A stretch of 64,000 bases of DNA, taken from NCBI GenBank assembly GCA_942491975.1, contig CALOCY010000004.1, positions 1,612,001 through 1,676,000 on the forward strand. The letters run 5' to 3'. Below are positions 1 to 8,280 of this stretch, piece after piece; positions within the stretch are counted from its first letter, which is position 1, and every line of letters begins with the position of its first letter. The DNA is from CALOCY01 sp942491975. GTDB taxonomy: Bacteria; Bacteroidota; Bacteroidia; Bacteroidales; Prolixibacteraceae. The position numbers were made by a program, and so were the translations under genes. A model generated the notes under the pieces. It saw only the letters and a list, made by a program, of their open reading frames with translations. It was not told where the DNA came from and did not search any database.

Positions 1-780
1 TCCATACTGGTTATTTTGGTTATTGGTTTGATTTTCAAAAAAGATTTCAGGGAAGATGTACTCAAAGCCGGAGGCGAAAACTCAGCCGAGTTTAAAGGGG
101 TTAAGCTGAAAGGGGCACTGTTTTGGGTCATTTATGCTGTAACGGCAATGGGTACCATTTATATTGCCATGAATGGAAACATTGACAATTGTATCCCCCT
201 ATTGTCATGTAAAGACTCAACGCAATGGATTGCGCTCAATCTGGAAACGGCGCAACCTACTGTACTTGAGTACGGCTGTGACAACACTGTTCAAACCGAA
301 AACCATCATGACCGTAAAGTAGTATTAGACCTTTCGTTAACTGAAGATTTTCAGGTAACCGGAAACGGGTCGAAATACAGTTTGGGAAAGATTAATATGG
401 AATCGCTCAGGGCTTTGCATCTTACCAATGACCTGGACATTGAGAAATATATCGAAATCAGCTACGATCTGGCGTTAAACCCGTTTAAAGCCACACGGAA
501 TGTTAACCGGTTTTACGATTGGAACGAATACCAAAACCTGCCTTTTACGGTCATGGTTGAATATACTTCAGAGCGAGGCATTCATACCGTTATCAATGAT
601 AAAAACAGCACTGCGCTTACAGCACCTTTATCGCTAAGCAGTAAATGGACAAAGGTTATTGTGCTGAATGAGAAGATTTACCTACTCCGCTTGCGGTCAA
701 GGGATACCAACCCTGATAATAATGAACCGGAGCATGCCAATTTTCAGGTACTACAGTTTTCAGGAAAGATTATCAAGTAG
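1..780 (+). CDS. Unrecognised membrane protein, C-terminal part (5' end outside window)
   Basis: The reading frame is open to the left edge, so the gene begins outside the window. The visible part starts inside a hydrophobic segment (SILVILVIGLIF). It is followed by a short charged stretch and a second hydrophobic segment (LFWVIYAVTAMGTIYIAM), then about 200 polar residues with no motif I recognise. This suggests two membrane helices near the visible start and a soluble C-terminal domain. It converges with rho and shares a bidirectional terminator with it. No function is assigned. Confidence 0.7.
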   Translation, partial: SILVILVIGLIFKKDFREDVLKAGGENSAEFKGVKLKGALFWVIYAVTAMGTIYIAMNGNIDNCIPLLSCKDSTQWIALNLETAQPTVLEYGCDNTVQTENHHDRKVVLDLSLTEDFQVTGNGSKYSLGKINMESLRALHLTNDLDIEKYIEISYDLALNPFKATRNVNRFYDWNEYQNLPFTVMVEYTSERGIHTVINDKNSTALTAPLSLSSKWTKVIVLNEKIYLLRLRSRDTNPDNNEPEHANFQVLQFSGKIIK

Positions 781-810
781 TAAACAGTAAAGAAGAAGAA
801 GCCTCAAAAA

Positions 811-847
811 ACAAAAGGCCTCATTTCATACAAACGAAGCCTTTTGT
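811..847. terminator. Bidirectional terminator between the first gene and rho
   Basis: Arms acaaaaggc (811-819) and gccttttgt (839-847) are perfectly complementary. A T-rich stretch follows on the plus side and six A residues precede the stem, giving a U-run for minus-strand transcripts. It fits termination of both convergent genes. Confidence 0.7.
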
Positions 848-865
848 GTATATTTTTAACAGATA

Positions 866-2626
866 CTATTGTTCACTGTTCATCGATATGATAAACTCTT
901 CATTTGATTCCGTTTTTTTCATCCGGTCTTTTAAGAATGCCATCGCTTCAATAGAATTCATATCAGCCAGGTAGTTACGCAATATCCATATTTTGTCGAG
1001 CATACCTTTTGATAACAGCAAGTCTTCACGTCGTGTACTTGAAGTATTGATATCGACAGCCGGGAATATGCGACGGTTGGATAATTTACGGTCAAGCTGA
1101 AGCTCCATGTTACCTGTACCCTTGAACTCTTCAAAAATGACCTCGTCCATTTTCGATCCGGTTTCGGTAAGGGCTGTGGCAATAATGGTAAGCGACCCAC
1201 CTTCTTCAATGTTACGGGCTGCCCCGAAAAACCGCTTGGGTTTATGCAGTGCATTGGCATCAACCCCGCCTGATAATACCTTACCTGATGCAGGTTGTAC
1301 TGTATTGTAAGCCCTCGCCAGACGCGTAATGGAATCGAGCAAAATCACTACATCGTGTCCGCACTCTACCATACGTTTTGCCTTTTCGAGTACCATATTG
1401 GCCACCCTTACGTGACGTTCGGCCGGTTCATCAAAGGTAGATGAAATAACCTCGGCATTTACGCTTCGTGCCATATCCGTCACCTCTTCAGGACGCTCAT
1501 CAATAAGCAGTACAATCATGTACACCTCGGGGTGGTTGGCAGCAATGGCATTGGCCACATCTTTCAACAATACCGTTTTACCTGTTTTAGGCTGCGCCAC
1601 AATTAACCCGCGCTGCCCTTTTCCAATAGGCGAAAAGAGGTCGATTACACGGGTTGATATGGTTTCGTATTTACTGCCTGTAATGGTAAATTTTTCGTCC
1701 GGGAAGAGCGGGGTAAGATGATCAAACGGCACCCTGTCGCGGATAAACTCAGGGCTTCTGCTATTGATTTCCAGCACCTTGATCAACGGAAAATATTTTT
1801 CACCTTCTTTGGGGGGTCTGATGGTTCCTTGTACGGCATCACCTGTTTTCAACCCAAACAGCTTGATTTGCGATTGTGATACATAAATATCATCGGGTGA
1901 GTTCAGGTAATTATAATCCGAAGAACGCAGGAAACCATATCCGTCAGGCATAATCTCTAATACGCCCATACAGGTTATAATGCCTTCAAATTCAAATTGT
2001 TTATCTTGCGAATGCCCATTCTGCTGACTTTGGGCACGTTGACGGCCTTGCTGGGGTTTACTCCAGTTTTGCCTGTCATGACCCTTTCTCCGGTCATCTC
2101 TCTGATAACGCTGCTGGGAATGATCTTTTTCCGGCGTATCTTTCTCCTTACGGGACTGGTACTCTTCCTGTTGGGTATTTCTTGATGCCCCCTGTTGTAA
2201 ATTATCGTCTCTTTTAGACTCTCTTCCCTTGTATTTAGCTTGTCGCTGTTCCTCTTTTTGAGCCGGTTTTTCTTCGGTTTTATTATCCTCACTTACACCG
2301 GATCCTGCTTTTAGAGGTTTGATAATATGGGAACGACGGGATTTTTCTTCCTTCTCTTCAGGAGCAGTCCCTTCTCTATCTTCTCTTTTTTCTTTTAGAC
2401 GCCCTCTCCCAAACTTCTTCTCTTCTCTGCTTTTGGCATCAGGAGTACTTGTTCTCTTGCCCTTCTCCGTTTTTCCCGATGATGCCAAAATTGCCTGAGT
2501 ATCAAGTATTTTATAAATTAACTCCTGTTTTTTATAAGATTCAACACGTTTGATCTTCAGACCCTTTGCAATCTCCCTGAGATCAGGGACAAGCATTTTG
2601 CTTAACTCAATTATATCGTACATCAT
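866..2626 (-). CDS. rho: Transcription termination factor Rho
   Basis: RNA-dependent ATPase/helicase that ends transcription. The N-terminal Rho_N helical domain covers residues 1-45. A very charged Arg/Lys/Glu/Gln linker covers roughly 48-215. The cold-shock RNA-binding domain follows (MPDGYGFLRS near 225), then the RecA-like ATPase with Walker A (QPKTGKT near 347) and Walker B (VVILLDSITRLARAYN near 427). At 586 aa it is much longer than the ~420 aa E. coli protein because of the linker, as is common in Bacteroidota. The start has two adjacent Met codons. It is divergent from rpoD across ~420 bp. Confidence 0.97.
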   Translation of the reverse strand: MMYDIIELSKMLVPDLREIAKGLKIKRVESYKKQELIYKILDTQAILASSGKTEKGKRTSTPDAKSREEKKFGRGRLKEKREDREGTAPEEKEEKSRRSHIIKPLKAGSGVSEDNKTEEKPAQKEEQRQAKYKGRESKRDDNLQQGASRNTQQEEYQSRKEKDTPEKDHSQQRYQRDDRRKGHDRQNWSKPQQGRQRAQSQQNGHSQDKQFEFEGIITCMGVLEIMPDGYGFLRSSDYNYLNSPDDIYVSQSQIKLFGLKTGDAVQGTIRPPKEGEKYFPLIKVLEINSRSPEFIRDRVPFDHLTPLFPDEKFTITGSKYETISTRVIDLFSPIGKGQRGLIVAQPKTGKTVLLKDVANAIAANHPEVYMIVLLIDERPEEVTDMARSVNAEVISSTFDEPAERHVRVANMVLEKAKRMVECGHDVVILLDSITRLARAYNTVQPASGKVLSGGVDANALHKPKRFFGAARNIEEGGSLTIIATALTETGSKMDEVIFEEFKGTGNMELQLDRKLSNRRIFPAVDINTSSTRREDLLLSKGMLDKIWILRNYLADMNSIEAMAFLKDRMKKTESNEEFIISMNSEQ

Positions 2627-3048
2627 ACACTAATGATTCAAAAAATTTATCCCTTCTGGAAGGTAATAAATCATTTAATAAATTTTTTTGATTGTTTAAT
2701 TGTGAAATATTGAAAAGTAAATTAATAATGAATTCGTTAGAAAATTCAATGCAAGTATACTTATTCTGTTCTGATTCCCCAAAAAAAAGCCCCTTTTTTT
2801 ACCCTGAAACTAATTTATAATCATTCAAAAATATGGAATGGCAATTTTTACTAAACAATTGAAAATCATAATTAATTGGAAAAAGACAGCATTAACCTAT
2901 GGCCATGAAGTGACACAGGTGTAAAGCAATCGTTGATTTTAAAATGTTGACATTGCATCTTGTTTTTGATTTTTTATTGATTAACTTTAGTACGAAACTC
3001 AGCTTATCAAACCTGGTCACCTAATTAAAACTAACATATTGCCCCAAA
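2627..3048. other. Intergenic region between rho and rpoD
   Basis: A 422-bp AT-rich gap between two divergent housekeeping genes. Apart from a candidate rpoD promoter at its right end I see no gene, RNA or strong hairpin. The long gap probably holds the promoters and leaders of both genes. Confidence 0.5.
2960..2989 (+). promoter_or_regulatory. Candidate rpoD promoter
   Basis: TTG at 2960-2962 and TAACTTTA at 2982-2989 (7 of 8 to TAnnTTTG) are separated by 19 nt, the Bacteroidota -33/-7 arrangement. It would give a 5' leader of about 50 nt before the ATG at 3049. Confidence 0.45.
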
Positions 3049-3912
3049 ATGAGACAATTGAAAATTACCAAGCAGGTAACCAACAGGGATGCTTTCTCTT
3101 TGGATAAATACCTGCATGAAATTAGTAAAGTTGAGTTGCTTACTGCCGATAAAGAGGTGGAGTTGGCCAAACGTATCCGGCAGGGGGATAACAATGCCTT
3201 CGAAACGTTGGTAAAAGCAAATCTCAGGTTTGTTGTTTCAGTTTCAAAACAGTACCAAAATCAGGGATTGAGCCTTCCGGATCTGATCAACGAAGGAAAT
3301 ATGGGGTTGATAAAGGCAGCCAAGCGGTTTGACGAGACAAGGGGATTCAAGTTTATATCTTATGCCGTATGGTGGATCAGACAGTCGATTATGCAGGCAT
3401 TGGCCGAACAGGCAAGGATTGTACGCCTCCCACTCAATAAAATCGGGGCACTGAATAAAATCAGCAAAGCCATTAATAATTTAGAGCAGGAGTACCAACG
3501 CGAACCTACCAGTCAGGAAATTGCCGATTTGTTGGATGTATCTTCAGAGGTGGTAGAAGATGCCATGAAAATGTACGGGCACCACATGTCGCTGGATGCC
3601 CCCATAAAAGATAACGATGGGAATACGTTGTATGATATATACCCGAACAATGAAATTGCAAGTCCCGATAAAAAACTGTTGCACGGGTCGTTAAAAAATG
3701 AGATCGAACGTTTTTTAGGTATGTTAAGTGACCGGGAAGCGGAAATTGTACGTTACTACTTTGGGTTGAACGGCAACCGCCAACATACACTTGATGAGAT
3801 AGCCGAAAAATTCAGCCTTACCCGTGAGCGGGTACGCCAGTTGCGCGAAAAAGCCATTCGCAAACTGAAAGCAAATTACCACAATAAATTGTTACGCTCA
3901 TACCTGGGTTAA
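3049..3912 (+). CDS. rpoD: Primary RNA polymerase sigma factor (RpoD/SigA)
   Basis: Sigma-70 family housekeeping factor that directs RNA polymerase to the -33/-7 promoters seen in this window. It starts with region 1.2 (SLDKYLHEISKVELL). Region 2 follows with the core-binding and -10 recognition helices (LPDLINEGNMGLIKAAKRF, then GFKFISYAVWWIRQSIMQAL), then region 3, and region 4 with the HTH (LTRERVRQLREKAIRKL). At 287 aa it lacks the long region 1.1 and the non-conserved insertion of proteobacterial RpoD, as in the Bacteroidota primary sigma factor. It is followed by a strong terminator. Confidence 0.95.
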   Translation: MRQLKITKQVTNRDAFSLDKYLHEISKVELLTADKEVELAKRIRQGDNNAFETLVKANLRFVVSVSKQYQNQGLSLPDLINEGNMGLIKAAKRFDETRGFKFISYAVWWIRQSIMQALAEQARIVRLPLNKIGALNKISKAINNLEQEYQREPTSQEIADLLDVSSEVVEDAMKMYGHHMSLDAPIKDNDGNTLYDIYPNNEIASPDKKLLHGSLKNEIERFLGMLSDREAEIVRYYFGLNGNRQHTLDEIAEKFSLTRERVRQLREKAIRKLKANYHNKLLRSYLG

Positions 3913-3937
3913 TGGTCAAAAAACAAAAAATAGCGTT

Positions 3938-3973
3938 CCGGTCTCGTTAAACGGGACCGGTTTTTTTATTTTT
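3938..3973 (+). terminator. rpoD intrinsic terminator
   Basis: Stem ccggtctcgt / acgggaccgg (3938-3960, one G-U pair) is followed by a run of seven T residues. The T-run also contributes the first bases of the -7 element of rpe. Confidence 0.85.
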
Positions 3974-3974
3974 G
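3967..3974 (+). promoter_or_regulatory. -7 element of rpe promoter, overlapping the rpoD terminator T-run
   Basis: TATTTTTG matches TAnnTTTG exactly. No good -33 element sits 19-20 nt upstream; that space is the terminator stem. The expected start of transcription near 3981 favours the second ATG (3997) as the rpe start. Confidence 0.45.
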
Positions 3975-3984
3975 CAATATAAAT

Positions 3985-4647
3985 ATGGAGTCAACAATGA
4001 AACATTTAATTGCACCATCCATACTTTCAGCCAATTTTTTGGGGCTGGGCAACGATATCCGTATGGTTAATGAGAGTAGTGCCGACTGGATCCATGTTGA
4101 TGTGATGGATGGCATGTTTGTGCCCAATATCTCATTCGGTTTCCCGATCATAAAACAGGTGAATAGCATAGCGGAAAAACCCTTGGATGTACACCTGATG
4201 ATTGCTGATCCGGACAGGTACCTCGATGATTTTGAAAAGGCCGGTGCCGATGTCCTGACCGTGCATTATGAAGCTTGTAACCACCTGCACCGCACCATAA
4301 GCCGCATTAAAGAGCTGGGCATGCAGGCAGGGGTAAGCCTTAACCCGCACACACCGGTACACCTTTTAGAAGATATAATTGCCGATTGTGACCTGGTATT
4401 GCTCATGTCGGTTAACCCGGGTTTTGGCGGACAGGGCTTTATTGAGAATGCGGTGGCAAAAACGGCAGCATTGAAAGAGCTGATTGAAAAGAAAAAATCA
4501 CCGGCATTGATTGAGATTGACGGAGGGGTAAACCTTGAAACGGGCAAACGGTTGTTAAAGGCAGGTGCCGATGTGTTGGTGGCCGGCAGTTTTGTTTTTA
4601 AGGCCGATGATCCGTTAAAAACCATTGACCAATTGAAAAATATATAG
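3985..4647 (+). CDS. rpe: Ribulose-phosphate 3-epimerase
   Basis: Interconverts ribulose-5-phosphate and xylulose-5-phosphate in the pentose phosphate pathway. It is a TIM barrel with the family's metal and catalytic motifs: IAPSILSANF at the N-terminus, HVDVMDGMFVPN, HLMI, VNPGFGGQGF, and IEIDGG before the phosphate-binding loop GADVLVAGSFVF. At 220 aa it is full length. The ATG at 3997 (MKHLIAPSILS) matches the usual family N-terminus better and leaves a more plausible leader than the first ATG at 3985. Confidence 0.95.
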   Translation: MESTMKHLIAPSILSANFLGLGNDIRMVNESSADWIHVDVMDGMFVPNISFGFPIIKQVNSIAEKPLDVHLMIADPDRYLDDFEKAGADVLTVHYEACNHLHRTISRIKELGMQAGVSLNPHTPVHLLEDIIADCDLVLLMSVNPGFGGQGFIENAVAKTAALKELIEKKKSPALIEIDGGVNLETGKRLLKAGADVLVAGSFVFKADDPLKTIDQLKNI

Positions 4648-4709
4648 CCGTTTTAAGCGTAAACAGCCGAAAATGGCGGGCTTGCAGTGCAGGTTCGCCA
4701 TTTTTTCAT

Positions 4710-4717
4710 TAACTTTG
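4710..4717 (+). promoter_or_regulatory. -7 element of the ssrA promoter
   Basis: TAACTTTG is an exact TAnnTTTG match 12 bp before the mature tmRNA 5' end at 4730. No convincing TTG lies at -33. Confidence 0.6.
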
Positions 4718-4729
4718 CACCCCTTCTAC

Positions 4730-5125
4730 GGGGCTGACTGGTTTTGACAGCGGGTAGAAGTGATATGTAAGCATGCCGGGCTTTGTGCGTTGGCCCGTTA
4801 ATACTGGCGCTCACACTTTTAACTGGCGAAAACAATTACGCTCTTGCCGCTTAATCGAAGTTTAGTAGATGAGCACTATTTCGGTATCAGATACTGAAAC
4901 AAGACATCACCCGGATGCCACTCCCTGAAGCGGTCCGAACCGGTGGTGCAGCAAAATCGGGGATAGCCTGACGGACGCTTTGGCCGGATAGCGAAATTTA
5001 AGAAGATAAGGTTTTGGTCGGTCGTTTCATGCCTGCCACTACACGAAAATCAAGTTGAGACTAAGCATGTAGAAAGCGTATGGCTTCCTCGTTTGGACGC
5101 GGGTTCGACTCCCGCCAGCTCCACC
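4730..5125 (+). ncRNA. ssrA: Transfer-messenger RNA (tmRNA)
   Basis: Rescues stalled ribosomes and tags their products for degradation. The 5' end GGGGCTG (4730) pairs with CAGCTCC near 5116-5122 to make the tRNA-like acceptor stem. The 3' end has a T-arm with GGGTTCGACTCCC. The tag frame starts with the resume codon GGC at 4825 and reads GENNYALAA then TAA (4852-4854), a typical Bacteroidota tag. The 3' end encodes A-CC but not the final A, so the CCA end must be completed by nucleotidyltransferase. It has its own promoter and converges with the CRISPR array. Confidence 0.95.
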
Positions 5126-5172
5126 TTCGCTCGCCGAAGCTCCGAACAACGTAAGGAGTTTTGGCGAGCTTT
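5126..5172. terminator. Large hairpin between ssrA and the CRISPR array
   Basis: 5126-5143 and 5155-5172 can pair over about 18 bp (core CGCCGAAGCTCC with GGAGTTTTGGCG, several G-U pairs). It starts immediately after the tmRNA 3' end. There is no clear U-run, so it may be a 3' processing or insulating hairpin rather than a classic terminator. Confidence 0.5.
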
Positions 5173-6059
5173 GTATATCCTGTTCCAATTTTACATCAAA
5201 CCACAACCCCACATATGATTGTGACCGAAACCATACTGTTGTTCCTTGTTCCAATTTTACATCAAACCACAACTCTGCCCCACAAAGTAGTTGATTGTTT
5301 CGGTTGTTCCTTGTTCCAATTTTACATCAAACCACAACGACGGGCGCATGGATGCGCTGACGAGGCAGTTGTTCCTTGTTCCAATTTTACATCAAACCAC
5401 AACTCGGAAGAGCAAACGAATCATACCGCCGTAGTTGTTCCTTGTTCCAATTTTACATCAAACCACAACTTTCCCGTTGCTGTTGTACTGATGCGCTAGT
5501 TGTTCCTTGTTCCAATTTTACATCAAACCACAACTGCCAGACTACGATATTGTTGAATTGCCCGGTTGTTCCTTGTTCCAATTTTACATCAAACCACAAC
5601 TGCGATAACTTCCTTGCCACAACTTTAGTGTTGTTCCTTGTTCCAATTTTACATCAAACCACAACCGTGCGTGTGTACCTTTAAGATTATTAAGAGTTGT
5701 TCCTTGTTCCAATTTTACATCAAACCACAACTTAGTACACGACAACATAAAGTAGGCCGCGTTGTTCCTTGTTCCAATTTTACATCAAACCACAACTTGA
5801 TGGAGCGTTTAAACTAGCGCCATTGGTTGTTCCTTGTTCCAATTTTACATCAAACCACAACGGCTACCTCTTCCGCCCGCTCGGCACCATGGTTGTTCCT
5901 TGTTCCAATTTTACATCAAACCACAACCCATGTTGCAAGTTGGTAGCCTTCATCATTGTTGTTCCTTGTTCCAATTTTACATCAAACCACAACAAGTGGT
6001 TCACGTTCATCTATGCCCTGATCGTTGTTCCTTGTTCCAATTTTACATCAAACCACAAC
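5172..6059 (-). CRISPR. Type II-C CRISPR array, 14 repeats / 13 spacers
   Basis: 36-bp repeats start at 5172, 5238, 5303, 5368, 5434, 5499, 5565, 5630, 5696, 5761, 5826, 5892, 5958 and 6024. Spacers are 29 or 30 bp and all different. Read on the minus strand the repeat begins GTTGTGGTTTGATG and ends GGAACAAGGAACAAC; GTTGTGG at the 5' end is typical of type II. Thirteen repeats are identical. The one at 5172-5207 keeps only its first 27 bases in crRNA orientation (5207 down to 5181), so it is the old, leader-distal end. The leader is therefore on the cas2 side and the array is transcribed toward ssrA. Open frames reading through the array are artefacts of the repeats. Confidence 0.98.
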
Positions 6060-6272
6060 TAAGGTTAAGCTTATCCCCTGTTAACGGGGTTTTTGGAAGG
6101 TTTTGCATTTAAAAAAATGCACTTTCCATGCCCTGGAAGTGGAGTAATGTATCGTTTTTTTAATCCTATCAGTTACAAATATACGTTTTAAAAAGGGAAT
6201 ATGGGAGGGTAAAACTTTTCCAAAGTTTGGAATTTTGGAAAAGTTCAGGTTAAGCAAGCGAGGGAAATAGCC
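6060..6272 (-). promoter_or_regulatory. CRISPR leader with candidate -7 element
   Basis: AT-rich 213 bp between the newest repeat (6024-6059) and the cas2 stop. On the minus strand an exact TAnnTTTG (TATATTTG) lies at 6183-6176, which would start pre-crRNA about 110 nt before the first repeat. No -33 TTG is seen at the right distance. The leader also holds a CCCC-GGGG hairpin (6075-6089), a small TGCATTT palindrome (6104-6121) and one of the locus palindromes (6213-6245). Confidence 0.55.
6213..6245. repeat. Locus palindrome copy a (after cas2)
   Basis: AACTTTTCCAAA (6213-6224) and TTTGGAAAAGTT (6234-6245) form a 12-bp inverted repeat. It belongs to a set of five at 6213, 6638, 7601, 8281 and 14017. 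Confidence 0.85.
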
Positions 6273-6611
6273 TTAAAACATCTCCAGTTGCCTGGGACCT
6301 TCGGGCAAGGGGTTGGTTTTTTTGCCCCAGTAGTTGGTGATATTCCCATATTGTTTGTCGGTAACCGACAGAATGCTCACCTGCCCTTTCTCCGGGATCA
6401 TCCCTTTTACCCTTCGTATGTGCACATCGGCACTTTCTTTGCTGGCACAATGGCGGTTATACACCGAGAATTGCATCATGGTAAAACCATCTTTTAACAA
6501 CCCTTTTCGAAAACGGGTTGCCTCCCCCCGCTCTTTTTTGGTAGTAACCGGAAGGTCGAAAAATACAAATAGCCACATAATATGATAGGCATTTAACCTG
6601 ACGTATTCCAT
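6273..6611 (-). CDS. cas2: CRISPR-associated endonuclease Cas2 (type II-C)
   Basis: Adaptation protein that dimerises between two Cas1 dimers to integrate spacers. The ferredoxin-fold N-terminus is clear (MWLFVFFDLPV with the conserved Asp), followed by FRKGLLKDGFTMMQFSVYNR and a C-terminal strand. The frame can be extended to 6686, but that would translate a locus palindrome. MEYVRLNAYHIM at 6611 gives the usual ~112 aa, so I take that start. It lies 72 bp downstream of cas1 with palindrome copy b in the gap. Confidence 0.93.
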   Translation of the reverse strand: MEYVRLNAYHIMWLFVFFDLPVTTKKERGEATRFRKGLLKDGFTMMQFSVYNRHCASKESADVHIRRVKGMIPEKGQVSILSVTDKQYGNITNYWGKKTNPLPEGPRQLEMF

Positions 6612-6637
6612 AATTTCTGTTGAGCAGGAAGCCTGAC

Positions 6638-6667
6638 CTTTTCCAAAATTCCAAACTTTGGAAAAAG
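6638..6667. repeat. Locus palindrome copy b (between cas1 and cas2)
   Basis: CTTTTCCAAA (6638-6647) faces TTTGGAAAAAG (6657-6667), with one extra A in the right arm. It is in the 71-bp gap between the cas1 stop (6683) and the cas2 start (6611). Confidence 0.8.
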
Positions 6668-6682
6668 TTAAGGGGGTGAAGA

Positions 6683-7573
6683 TCATTCAAATACCGGGTA
6701 AGCCATTTTTCGTGTTTCGCCGGCAAAACAGCGTACAAGCGATGCTGTGGTTTGTGATAAAGCTACCATTAGCGGACGTTTTATTTCCCCGATGTTAACA
6801 TCAACGGTCATCAGTTTTAACAGTTCGGCCTTATGTTCTTTACCCAGTTCAAAAGCATCGGGCCATTTACTGCACATATGCATCACAACCTGGTCGACAT
6901 ACGGGCGGTAAGGCTCCATAATGTCGTCGGCCAGGCAAAAGGCGTTGTAACGGTTCCGGTGATGGATGCCCAGCGTTGAGAGCAGCCCCGAACCGGAGAG
7001 GGCACGGGCAACAGCCGACCTTAACAGAATATAACCATAATTGAGGAACGGGTTGGGTGGTTCACCAAAACGGTCGCGGATAAACCCTTTGCCCATTAAC
7101 CGCTGCCAGTAGATGCGGGCAGCAAACCCTTCGCGGTTGTCGCTATCGCCGCTTTTTACTGTCCGTGCAAGGTTTTTCAGGTCGTGTGCCGGGTGGCCAA
7201 ATTTCTCCAACAGGGCAGCCTGGTTGCCGATCTTGCTTTCGATGGTTTGTTTCCAGAGGTTTTTCTTTAACGGCTCCGATGCGTCAACCTGGTAGCGGAA
7301 CACTTCATTTTGAATGTGGTTGGCATCGAGTGGCAACAGCATGGACGATGGCATGTGCTTACTGTCGCAAAATACCACGCCTACATTGTTTGCATTAAGC
7401 TGTTCGACCAGCCTCATGGTAAAGCTGATTTGCGGGTGTTCGAGTACCATAAAACCAATATCTTCGACAGGCACGGTTTTTACATCCGGCGAATCATGCC
7501 CCACAATAACCAGTTGCCGGTCTTTTAACGACAGCCGGTAAGGGTTCGAGAAAAATAGTGTGCGTTTAAGCAT
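6683..7573 (-). CDS. cas1: CRISPR-associated integrase Cas1 (type II)
   Basis: Metal-dependent integrase of new spacers. At 296 aa it has the type II length. The N-terminal strand domain reads FFSNPYRLSLKDRQLVI. The catalytic helical domain carries the three expected metal ligands: Glu in DNREGFAARIYW, His in LGIHHRNRYN and Asp in CLADDIMEPYRP. It is transcribed with cas2; palindromes c and b sit before and after it. No cas4 or csn2 is present in the locus, which fits subtype II-C. Confidence 0.96.
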   Translation of the reverse strand: MLKRTLFFSNPYRLSLKDRQLVIVGHDSPDVKTVPVEDIGFMVLEHPQISFTMRLVEQLNANNVGVVFCDSKHMPSSMLLPLDANHIQNEVFRYQVDASEPLKKNLWKQTIESKIGNQAALLEKFGHPAHDLKNLARTVKSGDSDNREGFAARIYWQRLMGKGFIRDRFGEPPNPFLNYGYILLRSAVARALSGSGLLSTLGIHHRNRYNAFCLADDIMEPYRPYVDQVVMHMCSKWPDAFELGKEHKAELLKLMTVDVNIGEIKRPLMVALSQTTASLVRCFAGETRKMAYPVFE

Positions 7574-7600
7574 GGGTTTGGATTTTTATTATATAAGCTA

Positions 7601-7633
7601 AACTTTTCCAAAGTTTGAAACTTTGGAAAAGTT
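7601..7633. repeat. Locus palindrome copy c (between RAYT gene and cas1)
   Basis: AACTTTTCCAAAGTTT (7601-7616), one G, then its exact reverse complement (7618-7633). The longest and most perfect copy: 16-bp arms. Confidence 0.92.
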
Positions 7634-7640
7634 GTTTACA

Positions 7641-8255
7641 TTAGATTTTCATCGGTTTTAAATGGCAATATTTAAAATTGTCTGCATCCCCAAACCATTT
7701 TAGTATTTCATCTTGTTTAACCCATGTTGGTTTGTCAGACAAAATAGCATTGTATGATGAGTATCCCCACTTTTGGGGCTTTGACGTAAATCCATGATTG
7801 ACCGGGTTCAAATGGATATAGTTGACCAACCGGGTAAAGTAGTTGTCACCGTCAATCCTTTTTCGCTTAAAATTTTTCATAAACAGGCTGCCCTTTCGGT
7901 TGTATAGTTTGTTAAATGCCTGTGTGTATGCACTAAACAGATTGGCAAATTGTTTGCTGATAAATGTGGAGAGGAGGTTGTCTTTTTCTGATTGTAATTT
8001 TAACAGCCTGTATTTTTTCATCATAGTATTATCTCTCCCTGAAAATGCCATAAGATTATTTTGCTGTTTTATACGCACCAGCAGGTGAAAATGATTGGGC
8101 ATTAGGCAGTAAGCCATTGTATCGGCTACAGGGACAATGTATTGCGTGTATTTCTCCAGGAAAAACAGGTAGTTTTTTTCTTCCTTAAATAACAGGTCGC
8201 TGCCATTGGCATGGTTGTAAATGTGGTAATAGTAGCCGGGGGTTAGTGGTTCCAT
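7641..8255 (-). CDS. REP-associated tyrosine transposase-like protein (RAYT, Y1/HUH family)
   Basis: Single-strand DNA endonuclease family related to the IS200/IS605 TnpA. The sequence shows the HUH motif MPNHFHLLV, the helix with the candidate catalytic tyrosine (YTQAFNKLYNRKGSLF) and the family signature NYIHLNPVNHGF. At 204 aa it is complete. It sits between cas9 and cas1 on the same strand, flanked within 8-26 bp by palindromes c and d. That is the arrangement expected for a RAYT and its cognate REP-like palindromes. It has no known part in CRISPR biology, so it is probably a domesticated or passenger gene. It could affect operon expression through the palindromes. Confidence 0.88.
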   Translation of the reverse strand: MEPLTPGYYYHIYNHANGSDLLFKEEKNYLFFLEKYTQYIVPVADTMAYCLMPNHFHLLVRIKQQNNLMAFSGRDNTMMKKYRLLKLQSEKDNLLSTFISKQFANLFSAYTQAFNKLYNRKGSLFMKNFKRKRIDGDNYFTRLVNYIHLNPVNHGFTSKPQKWGYSSYNAILSDKPTWVKQDEILKWFGDADNFKYCHLKPMKI

Positions 8256-8280
8256 GGTTGGTATTTTTATTTGCCTTTAC

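Noticed and set aside
958..1263. Minus-strand frame inside rho
   Set aside because: Out-of-frame shadow of rho with no family resemblance.
5161..6112. Open frames on the plus strand repeating a MFQFYIKPQ or VPCSNFTSNHN motif
   Set aside because: They are translations of the CRISPR repeats; a periodic protein is an artefact of the array.
6612..6686. Longer Cas2 N-terminus
   Set aside because: It would translate palindrome copy b; the family start fits 6611.
7641..8255. RAYT gene as a Cas protein (cas4/csn2)
   Set aside because: The HFH motif and YIHLNPV signature are those of Y1 transposases, not of Cas4 or Csn2.
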